Positions 6,773 through 12,999 are shown, counted from the first letter of the stretch. The stretch is DNA of 12,999 bases from an uncultured Clostridia bacterium (GCA_934630975.1 CAKTXH010000074.1:1-12999); one strand, 5' to 3'. Notes: generated by a model not told the origin, from the letters alone. Numbers and translations: made by a program.

Positions 6773-7518
6773 GGCTTTTCCGCCTCCCGGCAGGCATGGG
6801 TGAACGTCGGGTCATAGAGCTTGGAGCGCTTATCGCTCTCCCGCAGAAAATCGCCGACGAGAATCAGCGCGGTTTTTTTGATATGCGCTGCTTTTTCCGC
6901 GATATCGGCCAGCGTGCCGCGCACGACCTCCTGTTCCGGCCACGTCGCCTTATAGACGACGGCGACGGGCGTAGTTTCCGGATAGCCGCCCGCGATCAAT
7001 TCCGAGCAGACCCGCGCAATCATGGAGACGCTCAAAAACAGCGCCATGCTGGCGCGATGCGCCGCCAGCGCGCGCAGGTTTTCGCGTTCGGGCACGGGCG
7101 TTCTGCCCGCCATGCGCGTGATGATGACGGTCTGGCTGACCTCGGCGGGCGTATACTCCGCCGGAATGGCCGCCGCCGCGCCGCAGAACGAGCTGACCCC
7201 CGGCACGACCTCATAAGCAAGCCCCAGCCGATCCAGCTCGCGCATCTGCTCGGCAATCGCGCCGTACAGGCACGGGTCGCCGGTATGCAGCCGCACGACG
7301 GTCGCGCCCTCCGGCGCGCTCTGCATGGCGGTGACGGTTTCCTCCAGCGTCATGGACGCGCTGTTATAGATGGCCGTTTCAGGCCTGCAATACGCCAGCA
7401 ATTCGGGGTTGACGAGCGACCCCGCGTAGATCACCACGTCCGCCTTTTGGAGCAGGCGCATGCCGCGCACGGTGATGAGGTCGGGAGCGCCCGGCCCCGC
7501 GCCGATAAAGTAAATCAT
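6769..7518 (-). CDS. cbiF: cobalt-precorrin-4 C11-methyltransferase CbiF (CobM family)
   Basis: CbiF methylates C11 of cobalt-precorrin-4 with S-adenosylmethionine. The 249-residue protein has the methylase fold with YFIGAGPGAPDLIT (3-16), the SAM-site RLHTGDPCLYGAIAEQM (76-92), YEVVPGVSSF (102-111) and the CobM/CbiF-type AEYTPAEVSQTVIITR (120-135). The C-terminal SKLYDPTFTHA is also typical of this subfamily. The ATG at 7518 has AAGGAG five bases upstream. That ribosome binding site lies in a 13-base stretch (7522-7534) identical to the end of the repeat element at 485-617. It is the first gene after the 163-base repeat-bearing gap and so is not overlap-coupled to cbiET. Its TGA overlaps the cbiG start. 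Confidence 0.95.
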   Translation of the reverse strand: MIYFIGAGPGAPDLITVRGMRLLQKADVVIYAGSLVNPELLAYCRPETAIYNSASMTLEETVTAMQSAPEGATVVRLHTGDPCLYGAIAEQMRELDRLGLAYEVVPGVSSFCGAAAAIPAEYTPAEVSQTVIITRMAGRTPVPERENLRALAAHRASMALFLSVSMIARVCSELIAGGYPETTPVAVVYKATWPEQEVVRGTLADIAEKAAHIKKTALILVGDFLRESDKRSKLYDPTFTHACREAEKP

Positions 7519-7521
7519 GAG

Positions 7522-7534
7522 AACTCCTTCAGTC
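7522..7534 (-). promoter_or_regulatory. ribosome binding site of cbiF, matching a repeat terminus
   Basis: On the minus strand this reads GACTGAAGGAGTT, with AAGGAG centred a normal distance before the cbiF ATG. The same 13 bases form the outer end of the MITE-like element (485-497). About half of the match is the Shine-Dalgarno core itself, so shared ancestry is likely but not proven. Confidence 0.6.
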
Positions 7535-7577
7535 AGCTTTGGATATGGAACCCAAAGAAAGATTACATAAGCTCATT

Positions 7578-7653
7578 GTGCGGACGACCAATGGTCGCCC
7601 CTACATTTATGAAAGCAAAATCCCATTGTAGGGGCGCGCATTGCGCGTCCGTA
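7578..7653. repeat. inverted pair of palindromic repeats, copies 2 and 3 (cbiET-cbiF gap)
   Basis: Copy 2 (7578-7606) reads GTGCGGACG, core GACCAATGGTC, end CGCCCCTAC. Copy 3 (7628-7653) is in the opposite orientation, with core GCGCATTGCGC. The flanking arms are shared while the cores differ, and each core is self-complementary. The two copies surround a 21-base AT-rich spacer, so the region can fold into one long hairpin or two small ones. The wider gap (7519-7681) also has AACCCAAA near 7551 facing TTTGGGGTT near 7655, which may be its outer edge. I see no open reading frame or clear promoter in the gap; its right part holds only the cbiF ribosome binding site. Confidence 0.75.
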
Positions 7654-7681
7654 TTTGGGGTTATTTCAAAATTGCGCTGTT

Positions 7682-8866
7682 TTAAGCAAGGCTGGCGGAG
7701 AAAACAAAAACGGGGTTTTCCGCCTTGAACATGGTGTAGCGTCCGACCGATTCGAGGTTTGAGACGGCAACCTGCCGCGCCTCAAAATCCGTCATCGGCT
7801 GCATCAGGCGCAGAAGCTCCTGCGCGCTTTCCATCGTGACGGCAGTTGCGACCAGACGAATCGGGCTTTGAAAGCCGCGCAGAAGATTCACGATGGCTTC
7901 CACCGCGCCGGTTGTTCCGCCGAGAAATACCACGTCCGGCGCAGGCAGACCCGCCAGCGCATCCGGCGCGCGGCCGGGAACGACGCGCAGATTGAGCGCA
8001 TGGAATTTTTGAGCGTTCCGGCGGATGAGGTCGAGCGCATCCGCCTTCATTTCGACGGCGCAGACCTCGCCCAGCGGGCATTGGCGTGCACATTCGACGC
8101 TGACGCTTCCCGTTCCCGCGCCGATATCCCAAACGACGCTGTCCGGCTTGAGATGCAGGGCCGTCACGACAAGTGCGCGCACATCCCGCTTAGTCATCGG
8201 CGTTTTGCCGCGGATGAACGCGTCATCCGGCAGGCCGACGGGCGACAGACCGCTTTCCGGCGCGTCGTTTTCGATATAGGCCATGCAGAGCGGGTCATAC
8301 TGTGCATCCGCCCGATAGGCTTCCGTCCGCTCGTCGGGGTAGGAAAGCCGCTCGCCGATGAACAGCCGCGCATGTTCCAAACCGCCGTGGTTCAGGTTCT
8401 CCCGCACCCACGCGGGGTTGTGCGCCGCGTCGAGAAAGAGAAACGTCTGCCGGTGCGTCCGCACGGCGTAACACAGCGCGCTGGGGGACAGCGCCCGCCC
8501 GTGCGCGGAGAGGATTTTCGCGCTTTGCCACGAAACGCCCAGCCGCGCCGCAAAGAGCTGAAGCGCGCTCACGCCCGGATGCACGCGCAGGTTTTCGCCG
8601 CCGGCCTTCCGCTTGAGCATTTCCAGCAGGCTGTACAGCCCCGCGTCGCCGGAGACCAGCACGGCGCCATTCTGTCCCGTTTCGCTGAATCCGCGCATCT
8701 GCTCGATCGCGTCCTCCAGCGGCGAAAGCGGCCTGACCTTTTCCGGCGGCACGAGCACGGCGTGGCGCGCCGCGCACCAGACCATGTCCGCGCGGGCGAT
8801 TGTCTGCTTCGCGTCGTCGGTGAGCAGAGCGGCGTCTCCCGGCCCGACACTGATGATCTCAAGCAT
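7682..8866 (-). CDS. cbiET: CbiE-CbiT fusion: cobalt-precorrin C5,C15-methyltransferase and C12-decarboxylase (CobL-like)
   Basis: The protein of 394 residues joins two enzymes. Residues 1 to about 205 are CbiE, a tetrapyrrole methylase with MLEIISVGPGD (1-11), VSGDAGLYSLLEML (71-84), VHPGVSALQLFAARLG (95-110) and LSAHGR. Residues from about 212 are CbiT, a class I SAM methyltransferase that also decarboxylates the C12 acetate side chain. It has GKTPMTKRDVRAL (220-232), the SAM loop WDIGAGTGSVSVE (246-258) and VFLGGTTG. Together they methylate C5 and C15, as CobL does in the aerobic pathway. The ATG at 8866 has GGAGG six bases upstream and overlaps the btuD stop by 8 bases; an ATG at 8881 is in frame but lies before that site. 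A repeat-bearing gap follows the stop. Confidence 0.94.
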   Translation of the reverse strand: MLEIISVGPGDAALLTDDAKQTIARADMVWCAARHAVLVPPEKVRPLSPLEDAIEQMRGFSETGQNGAVLVSGDAGLYSLLEMLKRKAGGENLRVHPGVSALQLFAARLGVSWQSAKILSAHGRALSPSALCYAVRTHRQTFLFLDAAHNPAWVRENLNHGGLEHARLFIGERLSYPDERTEAYRADAQYDPLCMAYIENDAPESGLSPVGLPDDAFIRGKTPMTKRDVRALVVTALHLKPDSVVWDIGAGTGSVSVECARQCPLGEVCAVEMKADALDLIRRNAQKFHALNLRVVPGRAPDALAGLPAPDVVFLGGTTGAVEAIVNLLRGFQSPIRLVATAVTMESAQELLRLMQPMTDFEARQVAVSNLESVGRYTMFKAENPVFVFSASLA

Positions 8867-9953
8867 GGTGCACCTCCACATGATGTTCTTGAGCGAAACA
8901 AATCAGTTCATCGTCCCAAGCATGGGTTTCAAACCCGCCGGGGATCAGCAGCGCGCCGCAATTCAGCAGCGTTTGCCGGGCTTCCATCATCACGGCTTCA
9001 TCCGGCGGGGCAAACGGCGCTGTCGTCAGGATGCGGGCGGCCAGATGGCGCGCGGCGGGGATATCCATATCGTTTTCCGCCAGAATGCCTGTCGCAAACG
9101 GCGTTCCTTCCCGCGTCAGACGGCGGTAGACAGCCGTCGCGCGCCCCATGCCGCCGAGGACGAACACGCGGGGCTGACCTTCCGCGCTGGGAAGCTCCAC
9201 TGAGCCGGAAAGCGCGTCGTATGCGCCGGACGAGATGCCGTACAGCCGCGTCACGTTCGCTTCCGTAAAAACGGCTTCGGGTGCGCCGAATACCTCCACG
9301 CCGTGTGCGCCGATCCCCATTACAAGGTCGGACACGCGCGCGGCGAGGTCGATTTCGTGCAGGCTCATCACGATGGTCACTCCCTGCTCCCGCGCGAGAC
9401 GGAGCAGAATTGCGGACAATTCGATTTTGTACCGGATATCCAGAAAGGAGGTCGGCTCGTCGAGCACCAGCACGCGCGGCTGCTGGCAGAGCGCGCGGGC
9501 AATCATCACCCGCTGGCGCTGGCCGTCGCTCACGCGGGCAAACGGCTTGTCCGCCAGCGTCTCGGCATGCACCAGCGCGAGACTCTGCGCGATCACGTCC
9601 CTGTCCTGCGCGGTCAGCATGCCGAAACGGCCTGTGTAGGGATAGCGCCCGGAAGCCGCCACATCGTAACATGTCATCAGTTCCGGCCGGACGCGCTCGG
9701 TCAGCACAACGGAAAGCCGCTTCGCCAACTCGTGGCCATCCATCCGCTCGATATCCTCGCCGCCCACGCGCACCACGCCGCCCATCCGCGCCAGATGATG
9801 CGAAACTGTCTTGAGAACCGTCGATTTGCCAGCGCCGTTCGGGCCGATGAGCGTCAAAATCTGCCCCGGCAGAATCGACGCGCAGAGGTCTTTCAGCAGG
9901 ACGCGCCTGCCGTAGCCGACCGAAAGATTGTCCAGCTCCAAAGCCGGTTTCAC
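8859..9953 (-). CDS. btuD: corrinoid-type ABC transporter ATP-binding protein with extra C-terminal domain (BtuD-like)
   Basis: This 364-residue ATPase would power BtuC. The first 240 residues are a FepC/BtuD-type nucleotide-binding domain: Walker A GPNGAGKST (37-45), signature VSDGQRQRV (141-149), Walker B VLVLDEPTSFLD (161-172) and the H-loop histidine in SLHE (H199). The Q-loop position reads VVLTERVRPEL, with no glutamine where one usually sits, and the signature is SDGQ rather than SGGQ. I recall both from clostridial and archaeal relatives. Residues from about 250 to 364 form an additional domain beginning RVFVLGGMGRATAVYRRL, Rossmann-like in appearance, of unknown role. Translation starts at a GTG (9953) overlapping the btuC stop, with GGGGAGG nine bases upstream. 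Its neighbours and the riboswitch point to corrinoid import; a related iron chelate cannot be excluded. Confidence 0.88.
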   Translation of the reverse strand: MKPALELDNLSVGYGRRVLLKDLCASILPGQILTLIGPNGAGKSTVLKTVSHHLARMGGVVRVGGEDIERMDGHELAKRLSVVLTERVRPELMTCYDVAASGRYPYTGRFGMLTAQDRDVIAQSLALVHAETLADKPFARVSDGQRQRVMIARALCQQPRVLVLDEPTSFLDIRYKIELSAILLRLAREQGVTIVMSLHEIDLAARVSDLVMGIGAHGVEVFGAPEAVFTEANVTRLYGISSGAYDALSGSVELPSAEGQPRVFVLGGMGRATAVYRRLTREGTPFATGILAENDMDIPAARHLAARILTTAPFAPPDEAVMMEARQTLLNCGALLIPGGFETHAWDDELICFAQEHHVEVHHA

Positions 9954-10963
9954 CGGTGTCCGCCTCCCCGCTTGAGCGCCATCACAATGACGACCGGCGC
10001 GCCGAAGAACGCCGTCACCGTGCTGATGGCCAGCTCCGTCGGCGAAAACGCCGTTCGGGCGATCCAGTCGCACGCCATGCAGAATACACCGCCTAGCAGA
10101 AAGCAACCGGGCAGAACGGCCAATGGTTTGGCCGTGCCGAGCAGCTTTTTCGTCATATACGGCACGGCGATGCCGACAAAGGAAATCGGCCCGACGAGCG
10201 CCGTCACGCTTGCCGCCAGCAGGCAGGAAAGCCCGATCAACGCCGCGCGGAAACGACGGACGTTCACGCCCATGCTCGCCGCGTAATGCTCGCCGAACTG
10301 ATACGCGCCGATAGGCTTGGCCAGCAGCAGACACAACAGCAGACAGACGGCAATCACCGCCGAGCAGACGCGCAGATGATTCCACGACATGGCGGAAAAG
10401 CTGCCCATCGACCAGCTGGTGAGGTTTGCAATGTCGCTCTCCCTGGCGAAGGTGACGAAGAAATCCGTCGCCGCCGAACAGACGTTGCCGACCATCATGC
10501 CGACGACCAGCAGCATCGCCATGCTGTGAATCCTTCGGGAGACGAGCATCACAAAGCCCGCGCAGAGCATCGCCCCGACGAATGCCGCCGCCATCACCGC
10601 GCCGAACGGCACGCGCCCCCAGAGCTCTATGCCGAAAATCATCACCGCGCCGACGGCCAGCTTCGCCCCGGAGGACACGCCCAGCACATACGGCCCGGCA
10701 ATCGGGTTGCGGAAAAACGTTTGCAACAGAAAGCCCGACACGCTCAGCGCGCCGCCCATCACCGCCGCCGCCAGCACGCGCGGCAGGCGGATCTTGAGCA
10801 GCACGTTGTAGGCTGCTGTGCCCGCGCCCTCGCGCAGAAGCAGAATCCGCAGGATTTCACGAGGGGACAGCGCCGCGCTGCCCGTGCCCGCGCCGACCGC
10901 CAACAGCAGCCCAAAGCAGACTGCAAGCGCCGTATAGCACAGCGCGCACCGCGTTTTTTTCAC
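9950..10963 (-). CDS. btuC: corrinoid-type ABC transporter permease, FecCD family (BtuC-like)
   Basis: The 337-residue integral membrane protein belongs to the FecCD/BtuC permease family, whose members have about ten membrane segments. Family landmarks are IRLPRVLAAAVMGGALSVSG (around 58-77), FRNPIAGPYVLGVSSGA (about 84-100), a cytoplasmic GVNVRRFRAALIGLS coupling region, VGPISFVGIAVPYM and a C-terminal TELAISTVTAFFGAPVVIV. It would form the dimeric channel through which the ligand delivered by BtuF passes, energised by BtuD. The start is a GTG at 10963 with GAGG five bases upstream. Only 7 bases separate it from the btuF stop, and its own TGA overlaps the btuD start. It has no truncation. 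Confidence 0.92.
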   Translation of the reverse strand: MKKTRCALCYTALAVCFGLLLAVGAGTGSAALSPREILRILLLREGAGTAAYNVLLKIRLPRVLAAAVMGGALSVSGFLLQTFFRNPIAGPYVLGVSSGAKLAVGAVMIFGIELWGRVPFGAVMAAAFVGAMLCAGFVMLVSRRIHSMAMLLVVGMMVGNVCSAATDFFVTFARESDIANLTSWSMGSFSAMSWNHLRVCSAVIAVCLLLCLLLAKPIGAYQFGEHYAASMGVNVRRFRAALIGLSCLLAASVTALVGPISFVGIAVPYMTKKLLGTAKPLAVLPGCFLLGGVFCMACDWIARTAFSPTELAISTVTAFFGAPVVIVMALKRGGGHR

Positions 10964-10970
10964 CCGTTCC

Positions 10971-12062
10971 TCACTCCAGCTTCATGATATGGGTCAGCGC
11001 CGCGTCGTCGCCCGAAAGCATGCGGTTCATGTCCTCAATGAGGTCGCCCAGCCGCCCGGCCTGCTGAAAGTAATCCGCGCCGGTGCAGTAGACGCGTCCA
11101 TTTTGCACCGCCTTGAAATCGGCCAGCAGCGCGTTCCGCTCAAGCAGCTGCGCCAGCGTCTCCGGTCTGCCGCCGAGCTGGCCGATATAGAGGATACAGT
11201 CCGCGTGGCCTGCCGCGAGATAAAAGGCTTCCATCTCCATCTGCCGCGTGCCGGATTCATCGCCGCCCAGTCCTTCCGGCACATACTGCCCGCCCGCCAG
11301 CTCAAGCATTTTGACCATGTAATCCCCATTGTTACGCACATGCAACGCGCCCTTGGAGGTGATGTAGAACATGGCGACAGTCACATTCTCCTGCATCGGC
11401 TCAAGCGATTCGATTTTCTGCTTCTGCGCGTTAAACGCGGCGTTTGCCTCATCCTCACGACCAAGCAGCACGCCATAGAGCTTCATCCATTCCATGCGCC
11501 CCAGCGGGGTTTCCTCCAGCGCCGAGCTGTCCACCAGTACGGGAATGTCCAGCTCGTCCAGTTTTTCCCGCACATCCGGCGTGCCGTCGATCATCGTGGA
11601 AAACACGGCCAGCTTGGGCGGATTCAAGGCGATGCGCTCAAAGTCCGGCTGCTTGTAAGAGCCGACATAGGCGATCCGCCCATCCTGAACAGCCTGCTTC
11701 ACATCCGGCAGATACCAGTCCTCCGCGTCGTAGGTTGTCTGCGCCACGGCGGACAGCGCGCCGATCTCATCCATCAGAGCCACCGTCGAGGTGGAGGCCA
11801 CGAGCAGGTTGTCAAGCGGCATGTACAGCGGCGCAATGTCCGCATCCAGATTGTCCGGCGCATCCATGCCTGTCGGAATCAGCAGAAAGCGCCCGCCGTT
11901 CTGCACGGTAATCAGCGAATAGCCGTCTTCCAGCCTGTCCACGGCAAAGTTTTTTGCAGCTTCCGGCACAAGGCTTTCAGTGACGGCGGGTAAGTCCGCC
12001 AAGGCAATTTGAACGGCAAAAATGCCCCAAAGCAGCGCAATCAGCGCAATGATTTTCTTCAT
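10971..12062 (-). CDS. btuF: periplasmic-binding-protein-type corrinoid receptor (BtuF-like)
   Basis: The 363-residue exported binding protein would capture corrinoid for BtuCD. It has a class III (BtuF/FhuD-like) solute-binding layout: an N-terminal lobe with DNLLVASTSTVALMDEIGAL and the IAYVGSYKQPDFERIALNPP segment, a long linking helix (ALEETPLGRMEWMKLYGVLL, EANAAFNAQK), and a C-terminal lobe with ADCILYIGQLGG and AVQNGRVYCTG. The signal peptide MKKIIALIALLWGIFAVQIALA ends in ALA, giving a signal peptidase I site before D23. There is no lipobox cysteine, unusual for a Gram-positive-type binding protein. The ATG at 12062 has GAGG six bases upstream; an in-frame ATG at 12179 would read through the riboswitch terminator. 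It is the first gene of the operon. The ligand is inferred from the riboswitch and cbi neighbours. Confidence 0.87.
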   Translation of the reverse strand: MKKIIALIALLWGIFAVQIALADLPAVTESLVPEAAKNFAVDRLEDGYSLITVQNGGRFLLIPTGMDAPDNLDADIAPLYMPLDNLLVASTSTVALMDEIGALSAVAQTTYDAEDWYLPDVKQAVQDGRIAYVGSYKQPDFERIALNPPKLAVFSTMIDGTPDVREKLDELDIPVLVDSSALEETPLGRMEWMKLYGVLLGREDEANAAFNAQKQKIESLEPMQENVTVAMFYITSKGALHVRNNGDYMVKMLELAGGQYVPEGLGGDESGTRQMEMEAFYLAAGHADCILYIGQLGGRPETLAQLLERNALLADFKAVQNGRVYCTGADYFQQAGRLGDLIEDMNRMLSGDDAALTHIMKLE

Positions 12063-12083
12063 AAACTTCCTCGCGATTTTTCC

Positions 12084-12125
12084 AAAAACAAATGAAAAGC
12101 GCCCATCTCGGACAAAGATGGACGC
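12084..12125 (-). terminator. intrinsic terminator of the cobalamin riboswitch (expression platform)
   Basis: On the minus strand GCGTCCATCT (12125-12116) pairs with AGATGGGCGC (12108-12099), ten base pairs with one G-U, around a 7-base loop. TTTTCATTTGTTTTT follows (12098-12084). It sits between the aptamer and the btuF ribosome binding site, as expected for transcription-terminating control when cobalamin is bound. Confidence 0.85.
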
Positions 12126-12182
12126 ATAGCAAACAAACGCTTGACCTGCCTTCTCCAACTGCCCGAGAATCGGTTTCATCTC

Positions 12183-12339
12183 CGCAGGGCAGGTCTCCTG
12201 GCTGACGGCTTCGCGCGCGCCGCCTTCTCGAAATCGCTTTCAATGGCCCGTGGCGCGCGCATACCGAACACAGTAATGGCTGTTGCGCCGGATTTGAACC
12301 GGCTTCCCTTTTCATTTGAATGGCTTCAAACACCCTGCG
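12183..12339 (-). ncRNA. cobalamin riboswitch aptamer
   Basis: Read on the minus strand, the region has the conserved AAAAGGGAA (12312-12304), then the hairpin GCCGG-TTCAAAT-CCGGC (12303-12287), CAACAGCCATTACTGTG, a GC-rich CGCGCGCC/GGCGGCGCGCG stem, and the B12 box AGCCAGGAGACCTGCC (12203-12188). The closing stem P1 is CGCAGGG (12339-12333) with CCCTGCG (12189-12183). Binding of adenosylcobalamin or a related corrinoid should lower expression of the downstream btuFCD-cbi operon. Downstream, GGCAGGTC (12150-12143) is fully complementary to GACCTGCC of the B12 box (12195-12188), and GGGCAG (near 12155) can pair with CTGCCC, so alternative folds are possible. Confidence 0.95.
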
Positions 12340-12361
12340 CAGTATGGATTTTTTCTCGTTT

Positions 12362-12390
12362 ATTATACGGGGTTTGAGGAGGAGAGTCAA
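12362..12390 (-). promoter_or_regulatory. sigma-A-type promoter of the riboswitch and cob operon
   Basis: The minus strand shows TTGACT (12390-12385), exactly 17 bases of spacer, and a perfect TATAAT (12367-12362). Transcription should start near 12355, about 15 bases before the P1 stem of the riboswitch. This is the only strong promoter I see for the minus-strand cluster. It lies only 23 bases after the stop codon of the preceding gene. Confidence 0.85.
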
Positions 12391-12413
12391 GATGAGGGGG
12401 AAATGGATTTTGC

Positions 12414-12999
12414 TTAAATTGCTGACAGATGAATCGGAACAGATTTATTCGTTTGATGGGCGTCATTCGATTGTCGGAGGGCACTCTTTATGGCATCATT
12501 TGCGACCTGCTCCAACTCCTTCCGATTGGCTGCCGTTTCCATCGCATCCTCAACTGAAACCCGCCCATTCGACACGCGCGGCAGCGCGTCAGGAATAACC
12601 TTGCGCGTCCAGTATCGGATGCGGTTCAGCTCCGCCAATTCACTTTTGATTTCTTCTAGTTTGGGAAGAAGGGCTTCGCGCTCCGCTTCAAGCTGCGCGC
12701 GTTCTGGCTTTAATGCCGCGCGCTGCTCCTTATCGAGAGGAGACGCAAGCCCCAGCGACTTCACGAGCTTTTCGCGCAGCCAGATCGCCTTTTGCAGACG
12801 GTTCAATTCATCGCCATGTTCGGCTTTGAACTTTTCGCGTTTGCCGCTCCAGTGGATGCTCTCGTATTCCTGCTGAATCGGTTTCAATTCTCGGATGGTT
12901 TGAATCGCGCCAAACAGCGCGTCAATATCACGGATTCTGCGTTCCTTTGCCGTGGATTCCGCCTTGATTTTGGAAAATGTCCGTTGAGTTTCGGCGATG
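12414..12999 (-). CDS. C-terminal part of a probable relaxase/mobilization protein, cut by the window edge
   Basis: The frame is open from the right edge to a TAA at 12414-12416, about 194 residues with no start in the window. The sequence is highly charged and helical. It has KAESTAKERRIRDIDALF, then KPIQQEYESIHWSGKREKFKAEH, a likely coiled coil of E/K/L-rich heptads (LEAEREALLPKLEEIKSELAEL), IRYWTRKVIPDAL, and a polar tail rich in N and Q. This pattern resembles the C-terminal region of clostridial relaxases of integrative mobile elements, as I recall them. The catalytic N-terminal domain with its tyrosine and histidine motif is outside the window, so the call cannot be confirmed here. Its GC content looks lower than in the cbi genes. 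No terminator is visible between it and the cob promoter. Confidence 0.55.
   Translation of the reverse strand, partial: IAETQRTFSKIKAESTAKERRIRDIDALFGAIQTIRELKPIQQEYESIHWSGKREKFKAEHGDELNRLQKAIWLREKLVKSLGLASPLDKEQRAALKPERAQLEAEREALLPKLEEIKSELAELNRIRYWTRKVIPDALPRVSNGRVSVEDAMETAANRKELEQVANDAIKSALRQSNDAHQTNKSVPIHLSAI

Noticed and set aside
7519..7681. Possible internal promoter for cbiF in the gap
   Set aside because: I found no credible paired -35 and -10 boxes; the AT-rich parts are accounted for by the repeat spacer and flanks.
7868..9268. Long plus-strand open frame of about 466 codons opposite cbiET and btuD
   Set aside because: It is the antisense shadow of conserved enzymes in GC-rich DNA, rich in R, H and A, with no domain resemblance.
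9954..10385. In-frame upstream extension of the BtuD-like ATPase
   Set aside because: It overlaps the conserved btuC permease in another frame and encodes arginine-rich sequence of no recognisable kind. The GTG at 9953 has a good ribosome binding site and the normal family N-terminus.
12063..12179. In-frame 39-codon extension of btuF, from an ATG right after the riboswitch aptamer
   Set aside because: It would read through the riboswitch terminator, has no properly spaced ribosome binding site, and would bury the clear signal peptide that starts at 12062.
1..12999. CRISPR arrays, tRNA and rRNA genes
   Set aside because: No regularly spaced direct repeats, no tRNA cloverleaf and no rRNA-like conserved sequence were seen. 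The repeated units are few, palindromic and unevenly spaced.

Overview
The window is almost entirely one minus-strand gene cluster for anaerobic (cobalt-early) cobalamin synthesis plus corrinoid uptake, placed behind a cobalamin riboswitch. The GC-rich sequence, strong GGAGG-type ribosome binding sites, intrinsic terminators, anaerobic-pathway Cbi enzymes and short palindromic intergenic repeats suggest a GC-rich clostridial bacterium (Bacillota, perhaps a gut Oscillospiraceae or Christensenellales relative). That placement is inference; no taxonomic marker gene is present.

Layout, read in the direction of transcription (right to left): the C-terminal part of a probable relaxase gene runs in from the right edge and stops at 12414. 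A near-consensus sigma-A-type promoter (12362-12390) follows, then a cobalamin riboswitch aptamer (12183-12339) and an intrinsic terminator (12084-12125) that forms its expression platform. Next come btuF, btuC and btuD (corrinoid ABC importer), then a cbiE-cbiT fusion. A 163-base gap holding palindromic repeats follows, then cbiF-cbiG-cbiH-cbiD. A second, 82-base gap with the same repeat follows, then cbiC-cbiA-cbiJ-cbiK. Most neighbours overlap by 4 bases (ATGA or GTGA), so translation is probably coupled; only the two repeat-bearing gaps break the chain. A repeat element (485-617) carrying two face-to-face terminator hairpins separates cbiK from a convergent plus-strand gene for a small cysteine-rich CGGC-family protein (142-486).

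How the genes work together: CbiK inserts cobalt into sirohydrochlorin. CbiH, CbiF, CbiG, CbiD, CbiJ, CbiET and CbiC then contract the ring, methylate, deacylate, reduce, decarboxylate and rearrange it to cobyrinate, and CbiA makes the a,c-diamide. The C20 methyltransferase CbiL, uroporphyrinogen methyltransferase/precorrin-2 dehydrogenase and all late genes (cbiP, cbiB, cobU/S/T and others) are absent from the window and must be elsewhere if the pathway is complete. BtuFCD would import corrinoids. High cobalamin should shut down import and synthesis together through the shared riboswitch.

The core is a well-known pathway, and I do not see a wholly new system. The most unusual points are the dispersed palindromic repeats, which appear to supply terminators, a stop codon and possibly a ribosome binding site; an uptake binding protein with no lipobox; an ATPase with an extra C-terminal domain; and a relaxase tail ending only 23 bases before the operon promoter.
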